Positions 56,925 through 64,000 of a stretch of DNA of 64,000 nt are shown here, piece after piece. Under the pieces are notes generated by a model, which saw nothing but the letters and a program-made list of their open reading frames with translations, was not told where the DNA came from and did no database searches. This DNA comes from Vibrio sp. BS-M-Sm-2. Lineage in GTDB: Bacteria > Pseudomonadota > Gammaproteobacteria > Enterobacterales > Vibrionaceae. Positions within the stretch are counted from its first letter, which is position 1. Each line of letters opens with the position of its first letter. The translations under genes and the position numbers were made by a program. The stretch lies in the NCBI RefSeq assembly GCF_041504345.1, contig NZ_CP167894.1, positions 992,001 through 1,056,000 on the forward strand, given 5' to 3'.

Positions 56925-57869
56925 GTGCCTGATATGAAGCTATTTGCTGGTAACGCAACACCTGAACTAGCCCAACGTATTGCTGATCGTCTATACATCT
57001 CTCTTGGCGATGCTACTGTAGACCGTTTTTCTGATGGCGAAGTCGCTGTTCAAATCAATGAAAACGTTCGTGGTAGCGATGTATTCCTGATTCAATCAAC
57101 TTGTGCACCAACCAATGACAACCTAATGGAATTGGTGGTAATGATTGACGCAATGCGCCGTGCTTCTGCTGGCCGTATTACTGCTGTAATCCCTTACTTC
57201 GGTTATGCCCGTCAAGATCGTCGTGTACGTTCTGCTCGTGTGCCAATTACTGCAAAAGTTGTTGCAGATTTCCTTTCTAACGTTGGCGTTGACCGCGTTC
57301 TTACTATCGACCTACACGCAGAGCAAATCCAAGGCTTCTTCGATGTACCTGTTGATAACATCTTCGGCACTCCAGTTCTTCTAGAAGACATGGCTAACCG
57401 TGGTCTAGAAAACCCAGTTGTGGTTTCTCCAGACCTTGGTGGTGTTGTACGTGCTCGCGCAACGGCTAAAGCGCTAGGTGATGTTGACATCGCTATCGTT
57501 GATAAACGTCGTCCACGTGCTAACGTTTCTGAAGTAATGAACCTAATCGGTGATGTTGAAGGCCGTGACTGTGTTATCGTTGATGACATGATCGATACTG
57601 GTGGCACACTATGTAAAGCAGCTGAAGCGCTTAAAGAGCGCGGTGCTAAGCGTGTATTCGCTTACGCAACTCACGCTGTTTTCTCTGGTACTGCTGCGAA
57701 CAACATCAAGAACTCTGTTCTAGACCAAGTTATCGTAACGGATTCTATCTCTCTATCTCCAGAGATGGCTGCGACTGGTAAAGTGACAACACTTAGCCTT
57801 TCTCGCATGCTTGCTGAAGCGATTCGTCGTATCAGCAATGAAGAATCAATCTCAGCGATGTTCAACTAA
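56925..57869 (+). CDS. prs: Ribose-phosphate pyrophosphokinase
   Basis: Makes PRPP from ribose-5-phosphate and ATP for nucleotide, His and Trp synthesis. The 314-residue product starts with GTG (VPDMKLFAG), has [32 protein letters not shown] and the PRPP loop [13 protein letters not shown] near residue 216. Length fits. The codons are strongly biased toward those of highly expressed genes. It is likely co-transcribed with ispE; a terminator follows. Confidence 0.98.
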   Translation: MPDMKLFAGNATPELAQRIADRLYISLGDATVDRFSDGEVAVQINENVRGSDVFLIQSTCAPTNDNLMELVVMIDAMRRASAGRITAVIPYFGYARQDRRVRSARVPITAKVVADFLSNVGVDRVLTIDLHAEQIQGFFDVPVDNIFGTPVLLEDMANRGLENPVVVSPDLGGVVRARATAKALGDVDIAIVDKRRPRANVSEVMNLIGDVEGRDCVIVDDMIDTGGTLCKAAEALKERGAKRVFAYATHAVFSGTAANNIKNSVLDQVIVTDSISLSPEMAATGKVTTLSLSRMLAEAIRRISNEESISAMFN

Positions 57870-57930
57870 TCCAAGCCTTATAGCTTTTTACAAAAGCTTG
57901 GTTTTAGAAATACGCAAGAGAAAGACATTA

Positions 57931-57959
57931 AGCACTTCAGTCAATGAAGTGCTTTTTTT
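57931..57959 (+). terminator. Terminator after prs
   Basis: AGCACTTCA and TGAAGTGCT form a 9-bp stem with a 5-base loop and a T7 run, about 60 bp after the prs stop. Confidence 0.9.
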
Positions 57960-58090
57960 ATGTCTGAGTAATATTGCACTGCTAGTTATGACAAACAGGA
58001 ATAATCGCGCAGCTATCAGCTAGCTCGCACCTTTTTCATAAACTGTGATATCATACGGCGCTTTTTGAAATCCCGAGAGAGATCCATACC

Positions 58091-58681
58091 TTGAGCCAAC
58101 AAATAAAACTTCTCGTTGGACTGGCTAATCCAGGTCCAGAATACGCCAAAACTCGCCACAATGCGGGTGCTTGGGTAGTTGAAGAATTAGCGCGTGTACA
58201 TAACGTGACACTAAAGAACGAACCAAAGTTCTTTGGCCTAACGGGTCGTATCATGGTTCACGGTGAAGATCTTCGTTTGCTGATCCCAACGACTTTTATG
58301 AACTTGTCAGGCAAAGCAGTTGCAGCCTTAGCAAAGTTCTACCAAATTAAACCAGAAGAGATCATGGTCGCTCACGATGAGTTAGATCTTCCTCCTGGTA
58401 TTGGAAAGTTTAAAAAAGGTGGTGGTCATGGTGGACATAATGGTCTGAAAGACATCATCAGCAAGCAGGGTAACAATAAAGAATTCTATCGTCTTAGATT
58501 AGGCATCGGCCATCCAGGACACAAAGATAAAGTTGCAGGTTATGTATTAGGCAAAGCTCCTCAAAAAGAGCAAGAGTGTATCGAGGCCGTCGTTGACGAA
58601 TCGGTTCGCAGCCTAGACATCTTATTAAAAGATGGCCTACCAAAAGCACAAAATCGCTTACATACGTTCAAAGCAGAATAA
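58091..58681 (+). CDS. pth: Peptidyl-tRNA hydrolase
   Basis: Frees tRNA from drop-off peptidyl-tRNA. The 196-residue product has [21 protein letters not shown] split across the catalytic His (near residue 24) and the substrate-binding motif [13 protein letters not shown], plus [10 protein letters not shown] and [13 protein letters not shown]. The start is TTG at 58091, supported by GAGAGAG just upstream. ychF follows after 10 bp, as is usual. Confidence 0.97.
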   Translation: MSQQIKLLVGLANPGPEYAKTRHNAGAWVVEELARVHNVTLKNEPKFFGLTGRIMVHGEDLRLLIPTTFMNLSGKAVAALAKFYQIKPEEIMVAHDELDLPPGIGKFKKGGGHGGHNGLKDIISKQGNNKEFYRLRLGIGHPGHKDKVAGYVLGKAPQKEQECIEAVVDESVRSLDILLKDGLPKAQNRLHTFKAE

Positions 58682-58691
58682 GGTTTATATC

Positions 58692-59783
58692 ATGGGTTTT
58701 AAATGTGGCATCGTTGGTCTACCAAACGTTGGTAAGTCAACTCTGTTTAACGCACTGACTAAAGCAGGCATCGAAGCAGCAAACTTTCCATTTTGTACGA
58801 TCGAACCAAACACAGGTATCGTTCCGGTTCCAGATCTACGCTTAGATGCATTAGCAAAAATTGTTAATCCACAGAAGATCCTTCCAACGACAATGGAATT
58901 CGTAGATATCGCGGGCCTAGTGGCTGGCGCATCTAAAGGTGAAGGTCTTGGTAACAAGTTCCTAGCTAACATCCGTGAAACTGACGCTATCGGTCACGTT
59001 GTACGCTGCTTTGAAAATGAAAACATTGTTCACGTTGCTGGTAAAGTATCTCCAATCGAAGATATCGAAGTGATCAACCTTGAACTTGCACTGGCTGACT
59101 TAGACAGCTGTGAGCGTGCAATTCAACGTAACGCGAAGAAAGCAAAAGGCGGCGACAAAGACGCTAAATTCGAAATCACTGTACTAGAAAAGCTACTTCC
59201 AGTTCTAACTGAAGGTGGTATGGCGCGTACTGTTGAACTTGGCAAAGAAGAAGCGGCAGCAATCGGCTACCTAAACTTCCTAACGCTTAAGCCAACCATG
59301 TACATCGCAAACGTTGCAGAAGATGGTTTTGAAAATAACCCATACCTAGACGCTGTTCGTGAATACGCTGAAAACGAAAACAACGTAGTTGTTGCAGTTT
59401 GTGCAGCAATCGAATCTGAGCTTTCCGAACTTGATGACGAAGATCGCGAAGAGTTCCTAGCGGATATGGGTATCGAAGAACCAGGTCTTAACCGAGTGAT
59501 CCGCTCTGGTTACGAACTACTGACTCTTCAAACTTACTTCACTGCTGGCGTTAAAGAAGTTCGCGCTTGGACAATCCCTGTAGGTGCAACTGCGCCACAA
59601 GCAGCGGGTAAGATCCACACAGACTTCGAGAAAGGCTTCATCCGTGCAGAAGTAGTAGGATTTGATCACTTCATCGAGTTTAACGGTGAGAGCGGTGCGA
59701 AAGACGCAGGTAAATGGCGCCTTGAAGGTAAAGAATACATAGTTAAAGATGGTGACGTTGTTCACTTCCGCTTCAACGTATAA
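58692..59783 (+). CDS. ychF: Redox-sensitive ribosome-binding ATPase YchF
   Basis: An Obg-family ATPase (Ola1 relative) that binds the ribosome and stress factors. The 363-residue product starts [17 protein letters not shown] (P-loop), with [27 protein letters not shown] (Switch) and the C-terminal TGS domain ([20 protein letters not shown] ... VHFRFNV). A longer reading that begins within pth is ignored; the family starts with MGFKC. Confidence 0.97.
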   Translation: MGFKCGIVGLPNVGKSTLFNALTKAGIEAANFPFCTIEPNTGIVPVPDLRLDALAKIVNPQKILPTTMEFVDIAGLVAGASKGEGLGNKFLANIRETDAIGHVVRCFENENIVHVAGKVSPIEDIEVINLELALADLDSCERAIQRNAKKAKGGDKDAKFEITVLEKLLPVLTEGGMARTVELGKEEAAAIGYLNFLTLKPTMYIANVAEDGFENNPYLDAVREYAENENNVVVAVCAAIESELSELDDEDREEFLADMGIEEPGLNRVIRSGYELLTLQTYFTAGVKEVRAWTIPVGATAPQAAGKIHTDFEKGFIRAEVVGFDHFIEFNGESGAKDAGKWRLEGKEYIVKDGDVVHFRFNV

Positions 59784-59802
59784 TTCTGATTAAACATCTA
59801 GA

Positions 59803-59833
59803 AAAAAGGCCAGTGAATTCACTGGCCTTTTTG
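59803..59833 (+). terminator. Terminator after ychF
   Basis: AAAAAGGCCAGTGAA pairs with its exact complement to make a long perfect stem, followed by a T run, 20 bp after the ychF stop. Confidence 0.9.
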
Positions 59834-59978
59834 TTTTTCTCCTTTCTAAATTGCCCCTCATCAGAAACTTAACTTCCTATATATATCGCCTTTTAGACCT
59901 GTTTTTTGTCGACAAATACGCCTCTTTGCCTAAAAAGAAACCGAACAGATGTTTATTCGCGATTTATTCAAAAAAAAG

Positions 59979-60014
59979 TTGACGGGTTTCGCTCAACTAC
60001 GCATAATGCGCCCC
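59979..60014 (+). promoter_or_regulatory. Stringent-type promoter of the tRNA array
   Basis: TTGACG, a 17-base spacer and CATAAT are followed by GCGCCCC. The near-consensus -35 and -10 plus the GC discriminator are typical of strong stable-RNA promoters that are turned down by ppGpp. It ends about 50 bp before the first tRNA. Confidence 0.85.
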
Positions 60015-60062
60015 GTTCACAACGAAGCGGCAACGTCTCGAAATGAACGACAATTTGGAAAT

Positions 60063-60139
60063 GGCTACTTAGCTCAGTTGGTTAGAGCACATCACTCATA
60101 ATGATGGGGTCGCAGGTTCAAATCCCGCAGTAGCCACCA
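60063..60139 (+). tRNA. tRNA-Met (CAT), elongator, copy 1
   Basis: A 77-nt gene starting GGCTACTTAGCTCAG with anticodon loop CTCATAA and encoded CCA. It resembles E. coli metT/metU elongator tRNA. Confidence 0.97.
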
Positions 60140-60206
60140 TTTCCTAAGCACTCTGTTTGTTATTAAACACATGTTTATTAACGACAAGAGTTTTTAGGAA
60201 AGTAAA

Positions 60207-60291
60207 GCGGTCGTGGCGGAATTGGTAGACGCACCAGATTTAGGTTCTGGCGCCGAGAGGTGTGAGAGTTCAAGTCTCTCCGACCGCACCA
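60207..60291 (+). tRNA. tRNA-Leu (TAG), copy 1
   Basis: An 85-nt gene with the long variable arm of leucine tRNA, anticodon TAG in loop TTTAGGT, and encoded CCA. Like E. coli leuW. Confidence 0.97.
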
Positions 60292-60320
60292 TATTGAGAT
60301 GTCTTAAGTGATATCATTGT

Positions 60321-60395
60321 TGGGCTATCGCCAAGCGGTAAGGCACTGGCTTTTGATGCCAGCATTCCCTGGTTCGAATCCAGGTAGCCCAGCCA
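60321..60395 (+). tRNA. tRNA-Gln (TTG), copy 1
   Basis: A 75-nt gene beginning TGGGCTATCGCC with anticodon TTG in the loop TTTTGAT and encoded CCA. Like E. coli glnU/glnW. Confidence 0.97.
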
Positions 60396-60472
60396 CAATT
60401 TAAAGTGTAATTATCTTTAAAAAGATAATGGCATTGGAAGCGAGATTATATTATATTACTTCGCTCTCAGAT

Positions 60473-60549
60473 GGCTACTTAGCTCAGTTGGTTAGAGCAC
60501 ATCACTCATAATGATGGGGTCGCAGGTTCAAATCCCGCAGTAGCCACCA
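60473..60549 (+). tRNA. tRNA-Met (CAT), elongator, copy 2
   Basis: Identical in sequence to the copy at 60063. Confidence 0.97.
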
Positions 60550-60623
60550 CTCTTTCTTTATGAAAGAAGAATAAACAACGTTATATTGAATTACCAATGT
60601 CGATATAACTATAAAGATTTGCT

Positions 60624-60708
60624 GCGGTCGTGGCGGAATTGGTAGACGCACCAGATTTAGGTTCTGGCGCCGAGAGGTGTGAGAGTTCAAGTCTCTCCGA
60701 CCGCACCA
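60624..60708 (+). tRNA. tRNA-Leu (TAG), copy 2
   Basis: Same sequence as the copy at 60207; first member of the regular 284-bp repeat. Confidence 0.97.
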
Positions 60709-60738
60709 TTATTTAGATATCTTAAGTGATATCATTGT

Positions 60739-60813
60739 TGGGCTATCGCCAAGCGGTAAGGCACTGGCTTTTGATGCCAGCATTCCCTGGTTCGAATCCA
60801 GGTAGCCCAGCCA
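60739..60813 (+). tRNA. tRNA-Gln (TTG), copy 2
   Basis: Same sequence as the copy at 60321. Confidence 0.97.
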
Positions 60814-60907
60814 CTATTTAAACTCTTTGTTTGATTACTTCAGTAATTAACTAAGAGCACAACGTTATTTCGAATCACCAATGTCGATTTAACTATAAAG
60901 ATTTGCT

Positions 60908-60992
60908 GCGGTCGTGGCGGAATTGGTAGACGCACCAGATTTAGGTTCTGGCGCCGAGAGGTGTGAGAGTTCAAGTCTCTCCGACCGCACCA
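60908..60992 (+). tRNA. tRNA-Leu (TAG), copy 3
   Basis: Same sequence as the copy at 60207. Confidence 0.97.
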
Positions 60993-61022
60993 TTATTTAG
61001 ATATCTTAAGTGATATCATTGT

Positions 61023-61097
61023 TGGGCTATCGCCAAGCGGTAAGGCACTGGCTTTTGATGCCAGCATTCCCTGGTTCGAATCCAGGTAGCCCAGCCA
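61023..61097 (+). tRNA. tRNA-Gln (TTG), copy 3
   Basis: Same sequence as the copy at 60321. Confidence 0.97.
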
Positions 61098-61191
61098 CTA
61101 TTTAAACTCTTTGTTTGATTACTTCAGTAATTAACTAAGAGCACAACGTTATTTCGAATCACCAATGTCGATTTAACTATAAAGATTTGCT

Positions 61192-61276
61192 GCGGTCGTG
61201 GCGGAATTGGTAGACGCACCAGATTTAGGTTCTGGCGCCGAGAGGTGTGAGAGTTCAAGTCTCTCCGACCGCACCA
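61192..61276 (+). tRNA. tRNA-Leu (TAG), copy 4
   Basis: Same sequence as the copy at 60207. Confidence 0.97.
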
Positions 61277-61306
61277 TTATTTAGATATCTTAAGTGATAT
61301 CATTGT

Positions 61307-61381
61307 TGGGCTATCGCCAAGCGGTAAGGCACTGGCTTTTGATGCCAGCATTCCCTGGTTCGAATCCAGGTAGCCCAGCCA
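61307..61381 (+). tRNA. tRNA-Gln (TTG), copy 4
   Basis: Same sequence as the copy at 60321. Confidence 0.97.
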
Positions 61382-61475
61382 CTATTTAAACTCTTTGTTT
61401 GATTACTTCGGTAGTTAACTAAGAGCACAACGTTATTTCGAATCACCAATGTCGATTTAACTATAAAGATTTGCT

Positions 61476-61560
61476 GCGGTCGTGGCGGAATTGGTAGACG
61501 CACCAGATTTAGGTTCTGGCGCCGAGAGGTGTGAGAGTTCAAGTCTCTCCGACCGCACCA
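61476..61560 (+). tRNA. tRNA-Leu (TAG), copy 5
   Basis: Same sequence as the copy at 60207. Confidence 0.97.
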
Positions 61561-61590
61561 TTATTTAGATATCTTAAGTGATATCATTGT

Positions 61591-61665
61591 TGGGCTATCG
61601 CCAAGCGGTAAGGCACTGGCTTTTGATGCCAGCATTCCCTGGTTCGAATCCAGGTAGCCCAGCCA
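61591..61665 (+). tRNA. tRNA-Gln (TTG), copy 5
   Basis: Same sequence as the copy at 60321. Confidence 0.97.
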
Positions 61666-61759
61666 CTATTTAAACTCTTTGTTTGATTACTTCAGTAATT
61701 AACTAAGAGCACAACGTTATTTCGAATCACCAATGTCGATTTAACTATAAAGATTTGCT

Positions 61760-61844
61760 GCGGTCGTGGCGGAATTGGTAGACGCACCAGATTTAGGTTC
61801 TGGCGCCGAGAGGTGTGAGAGTTCAAGTCTCTCCGACCGCACCA
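61760..61844 (+). tRNA. tRNA-Leu (TAG), copy 6
   Basis: Same sequence as the copy at 60207. Confidence 0.97.
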
Positions 61845-61874
61845 TTATTTAGATATCTTAAGTGATATCATTGT

Positions 61875-61949
61875 TGGGCTATCGCCAAGCGGTAAGGCAC
61901 TGGCTTTTGATGCCAGCATTCCCTGGTTCGAATCCAGGTAGCCCAGCCA
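61875..61949 (+). tRNA. tRNA-Gln (TTG), copy 6
   Basis: Same sequence as the copy at 60321; last Gln gene of the array. Confidence 0.97.
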
Positions 61950-62043
61950 CTATTTAAACTCTTTGTCTGATTACTTAGGTAGTTAACCAAGAGAACAACG
62001 TTACATCGAATCACCAATGTCGATATAACTATAAAGATTTGCT

Positions 62044-62128
62044 GCGGTCGTGGCGGAATTGGTAGACGCACCAGATTTAGGTTCTGGCGCCGAGAGGTGT
62101 GAGAGTTCAAGTCTCTCCGACCGCACCA
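62044..62128 (+). tRNA. tRNA-Leu (TAG), copy 7
   Basis: Same sequence as the copy at 60207; here the next gene is Met rather than Gln. Confidence 0.97.
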
Positions 62129-62178
62129 TTATTTCTCTTTCATTAGAGAACAAATAATGAATCTATTAGATTTATTAT

Positions 62179-62255
62179 GGCTACTTAGCTCAGTTGGTTA
62201 GAGCACATCACTCATAATGATGGGGTCGCAGGTTCAAATCCCGCAGTAGCCACCA
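62179..62255 (+). tRNA. tRNA-Met (CAT), elongator, copy 3
   Basis: Same sequence as the copy at 60063. Confidence 0.97.
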
Positions 62256-62325
62256 CTTTTTCTTTGAAACAAGAAGACAACGTTATTTCGAACCACCAAT
62301 GTCGATATAACTATAAAGATTTGCT

Positions 62326-62410
62326 GCGGTCGTGGCGGAATTGGTAGACGCACCAGATTTAGGTTCTGGCGCCGAGAGGTGTGAGAGTTCAAGTCTCTCC
62401 GACCGCACCA
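62326..62410 (+). tRNA. tRNA-Leu (TAG), copy 8
   Basis: Same sequence as the copy at 60207. Confidence 0.97.
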
Positions 62411-62460
62411 TTATTTCTCTTTCATTAGAGAACAAATAGTGAATCTATTAGATTTATTAT

Positions 62461-62537
62461 GGCTACTTAGCTCAGTTGGTTAGAGCACATCACTCATAAT
62501 GATGGGGTCGCAGGTTCAAATCCCGCAGTAGCCACCA
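62461..62537 (+). tRNA. tRNA-Met (CAT), elongator, copy 4
   Basis: Same sequence as the copy at 60063. Confidence 0.97.
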
Positions 62538-62607
62538 CTTTTTCTTTGAAACAAGAAGACAACGTTATTTCGAACCACCAATGTCGATATAACTATAAAG
62601 ATTTGCT

Positions 62608-62692
62608 GCGGTCGTGGCGGAATTGGTAGACGCACCAGATTTAGGTTCTGGCGCCGAGAGGTGTGAGAGTTCAAGTCTCTCCGACCGCACCA
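62608..62692 (+). tRNA. tRNA-Leu (TAG), copy 9
   Basis: Same sequence as the copy at 60207; last tRNA before the array terminator. Confidence 0.97.
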
Positions 62693-62702
62693 TCATTGAA
62701 TG

Positions 62703-62732
62703 AAACCCAGCTTTTTAGCTGGGTTTTGTTTT
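62703..62732 (+). terminator. Terminator of the tRNA array
   Basis: AAACCCAGCT and AGCTGGGTTT form a 10-bp stem with a T-rich tail, 10 bp after the last tRNA. Confidence 0.9.
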
Positions 62733-62849
62733 ATCTGGAATATGCAAATCTGATAACCCCGTCACCAAGTATTTCTCCCTATCTAATCACTTCATGACTT
62801 TTTTATAAGACAATGTCTGCTCCATTTTCTAATTGAGTATGACTACCCT

Positions 62850-63896
62850 ATGAAAAACCTCACTTTAACGATCGGTTGCTACACGGATACGCCAAGTAAA
62901 AGCCAAGGCGTATATCAGGCTCAATTAGACTTGGAAAACGGAAAGCTATTACCTTTAGATCTCGTTGCAGAGTGCACTAACCCATCTTTTGTCGTAGCAA
63001 CCGAGCTTGGTATCTATACCGCGTCTGAAGTTGATCAGCCAAAACAGCCACAGTTAATTCATATACCTAGCCCTAACTCAAAGGCGGTTAAGAACTCCGG
63101 CACTATCGCTGGTGCTCACCCTTGCCACATCGTAATTGATCCTAGCCACAAATTTGCTATTACGTCTCAATACTCATCCGGCTCATTCGATATTTTTAGT
63201 TTAAGTATTAATGGCAATATCGATAAGCGACTCAAAACGATTGCTATGGTGGGTTCAGGGACTAACAAAGAACGCCAAACAGCTCCACATGCTCATCAAT
63301 GTCTGTTCTTACAAAATTCACCACAATTTGTCACCGTCGACCTTGGTGCTGATCGAATCAACTTCTATTGCTTTGATGAAGAGCAAGAAGAGTTTCTAGA
63401 CGAACCTATGCAATCTATTAAAGTTCCTGCGGGCAATGGACCTCGTCACCTCGTCTTCAATAAAGATGAAGACAAAGCCTATGTGATCTGTGAGCTCTCT
63501 GAAACGATACTGATGATGGAAAAAACTCTTGGGAACTGGAGTATTGTCGAAGAGATTGACGCGCTCCCAAATGTGGAAAAAGGAGAGGCTACAGCTGCAA
63601 TAAAGCTATCGCCGGATGAGCAATTCCTCTATGTATCATGTCGACACCAATCGATGATCAGTTGCTTCAGAATCGAGCCTACAACGAAAATGCCTATTTT
63701 TATTGATAGCTATAATACTGAAGGCAGCTTCCCTCGTGATTTTCATATTACTGACTGCGGACGATGGCTTATCGCAGCAAACCAACACTCCAACAACATC
63801 ACCTCATTCAAGCGAGATAATGAGGATGGGTCTTTGGTTTATACAGGATACTCTTTAGAGATCGACGCACCTGTTTGCGTTACACAGCAGTTATAA
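62850..63896 (+). CDS. Beta-propeller lactonase (6-phosphogluconolactonase-like)
   Basis: A 348-residue member of the YbhE/Pgl lactonase family, a seven-bladed propeller with the repeated pattern seen in ATELGIYTASEV, PSHKFAITSQYSSGSFDIFSL, PQFVTVDLGADRINFYCFDEE, DEDKAYVICELSETILMM and DEQFLYVSCRHQSMISCFRI. The HPCHIVIDP and GPRHLVFN segments are the family's histidine motifs. It may hydrolyse 6-phosphogluconolactone in the pentose phosphate pathway, but a distinct lactone substrate is possible. No signal peptide. It is a single gene ended by a terminator. Confidence 0.88.
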   Translation: MKNLTLTIGCYTDTPSKSQGVYQAQLDLENGKLLPLDLVAECTNPSFVVATELGIYTASEVDQPKQPQLIHIPSPNSKAVKNSGTIAGAHPCHIVIDPSHKFAITSQYSSGSFDIFSLSINGNIDKRLKTIAMVGSGTNKERQTAPHAHQCLFLQNSPQFVTVDLGADRINFYCFDEEQEEFLDEPMQSIKVPAGNGPRHLVFNKDEDKAYVICELSETILMMEKTLGNWSIVEEIDALPNVEKGEATAAIKLSPDEQFLYVSCRHQSMISCFRIEPTTKMPIFIDSYNTEGSFPRDFHITDCGRWLIAANQHSNNITSFKRDNEDGSLVYTGYSLEIDAPVCVTQQL

Positions 63897-63911
63897 CATT
63901 CAACACCATAC

Positions 63912-63940
63912 AAAAAAGGAGAGCTTCTGCTCTCCTTCTC
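63912..63940 (+). terminator. Terminator after the lactonase gene
   Basis: GGAGAGC and GCTCTCC form a 7-bp stem with a 4-base loop and short T/C run; A run on the other side may serve a gene beyond the right edge. No further gene is visible to 64,000. Confidence 0.75.
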
Positions 63941-64000
63941 TATATAGATAAGCTGAACTAATAAATTAAAGACCTAAGGCGTATTTCAATACTTGAGTTT

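Larger units (their letters stand above)
60624..62692 (+). repeat. Tandem tRNA repeats, 284-bp and 282-bp units
   Basis: Leu genes begin at 60624, 60908, 61192, 61476, 61760 and 62044 (exactly 284 bp apart; unit Leu-Gln) and then at 62326 and 62608 (282 bp apart; unit Leu-Met). Spacers are also nearly identical: 30 bp with GATATC-TTAAGT-GATATC between Leu and Gln, and about 94 bp ending AAAGATTTGCT before Leu. Few bases differ between units, which points to recent duplication or gene conversion. Confidence 0.93.

Noticed and set aside
60502..62110. Repeated minus-strand reading frames (starting MNSHTSRRQNLNLVRL) across the tRNA array
   Set aside because: They run antisense through tRNA genes and repeat only because the tRNAs repeat; no ribosome site or other support.
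60624..62692. Evenly spaced repeats as a CRISPR-like array
   Set aside because: The units are 282-284 bp and contain whole tRNA genes; there are no short repeats with unique spacers and no cas genes.

Overview
The window reads as a piece of a marine Vibrio chromosome (my guess is the Splendidus clade; the genus is firmer than the clade). Grounds: the polar-flagellum layout flgB-H plus flgA/flgMN and the Vibrio-type flgO/flgP/flgT genes with cheV-cheR alongside, a nutA-type nucleotidase, a large met-leu-gln tRNA array, and moderate-to-low GC with AT-rich spacers. No plasmid, phage or CRISPR signature is visible.

Layout. (1) 1-12,150: flagellum and chemotaxis. flgB-C-D-E-F-G-H run on the minus strand, preceded by cheV-cheR; flgA and flgM-flgN run on the plus strand; flgP-flgO (minus) and flgT (plus) complete the set. 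Readable sigma-54 promoters stand before flgB and flgT, and a sigma-28 (FliA) promoter stands before flgM. (2) 12,285-12,791: an orphan AP2-like protein. (3) 12,920-31,465: a complete aryl polyene (APE) pigment/lipid gene cluster. It holds the type II FAS-like enzymes apeC-apeR in the known order, plus an MIO ammonia lyase, a methyltransferase and a flavin enzyme with halogenase signatures. The MMPL exporter gene of the cluster (apeM) is split by a frameshift in a 7-A run. (4) 31,552-42,453: gltX, a CueR-type copper operon (copA plus a DUF411 gene), a KdgM-type porin, a GH20 hexosaminidase lipoprotein, a TraB/GumN protein and a small secreted protein. (5) 42,599-44,348: an IS150-type insertion sequence with a 3-bp target duplication inside a terminator, in a decayed tandem tRNA-Pro locus. 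(6) 44,604-59,783: housekeeping genes (smrA, rluF, ybaK, nutA, kdsA, sirB1/sirB2-type genes, prmC-prfA-hemA, lolB-ispE-prs, pth-ychF). (7) 59,979-62,732: one stringent-type promoter and 19 tRNA genes (9 Leu-TAG, 6 Gln-TTG, 4 Met-CAT) in near-identical repeats of 284 or 282 bp. (8) 62,850-63,896: a beta-propeller lactonase.

How the genes work together. The first block builds the rod, hook and sheathed-flagellum outer rings and controls them through the sigma-54 then sigma-28 cascade. The APE block should make an aromatic starter (ammonia lyase, ApeH), elongate it on two ACPs (ApeO/ApeC, ApeR, ApeQ, ApeI/ApeP), tailor it (methyltransferase, possibly halogenase), attach it to a lipid (ApeD, ApeJ) and export it (ApeL, ApeM, ApeN). 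The most interesting points are the apeM frameshift at a canonical slippery heptamer, the halogenase-like flavin enzyme and the unusual selectivity pair of the ammonia lyase, the tRNA array, and the IS150-type insertion in the decayed tRNA-Pro array.
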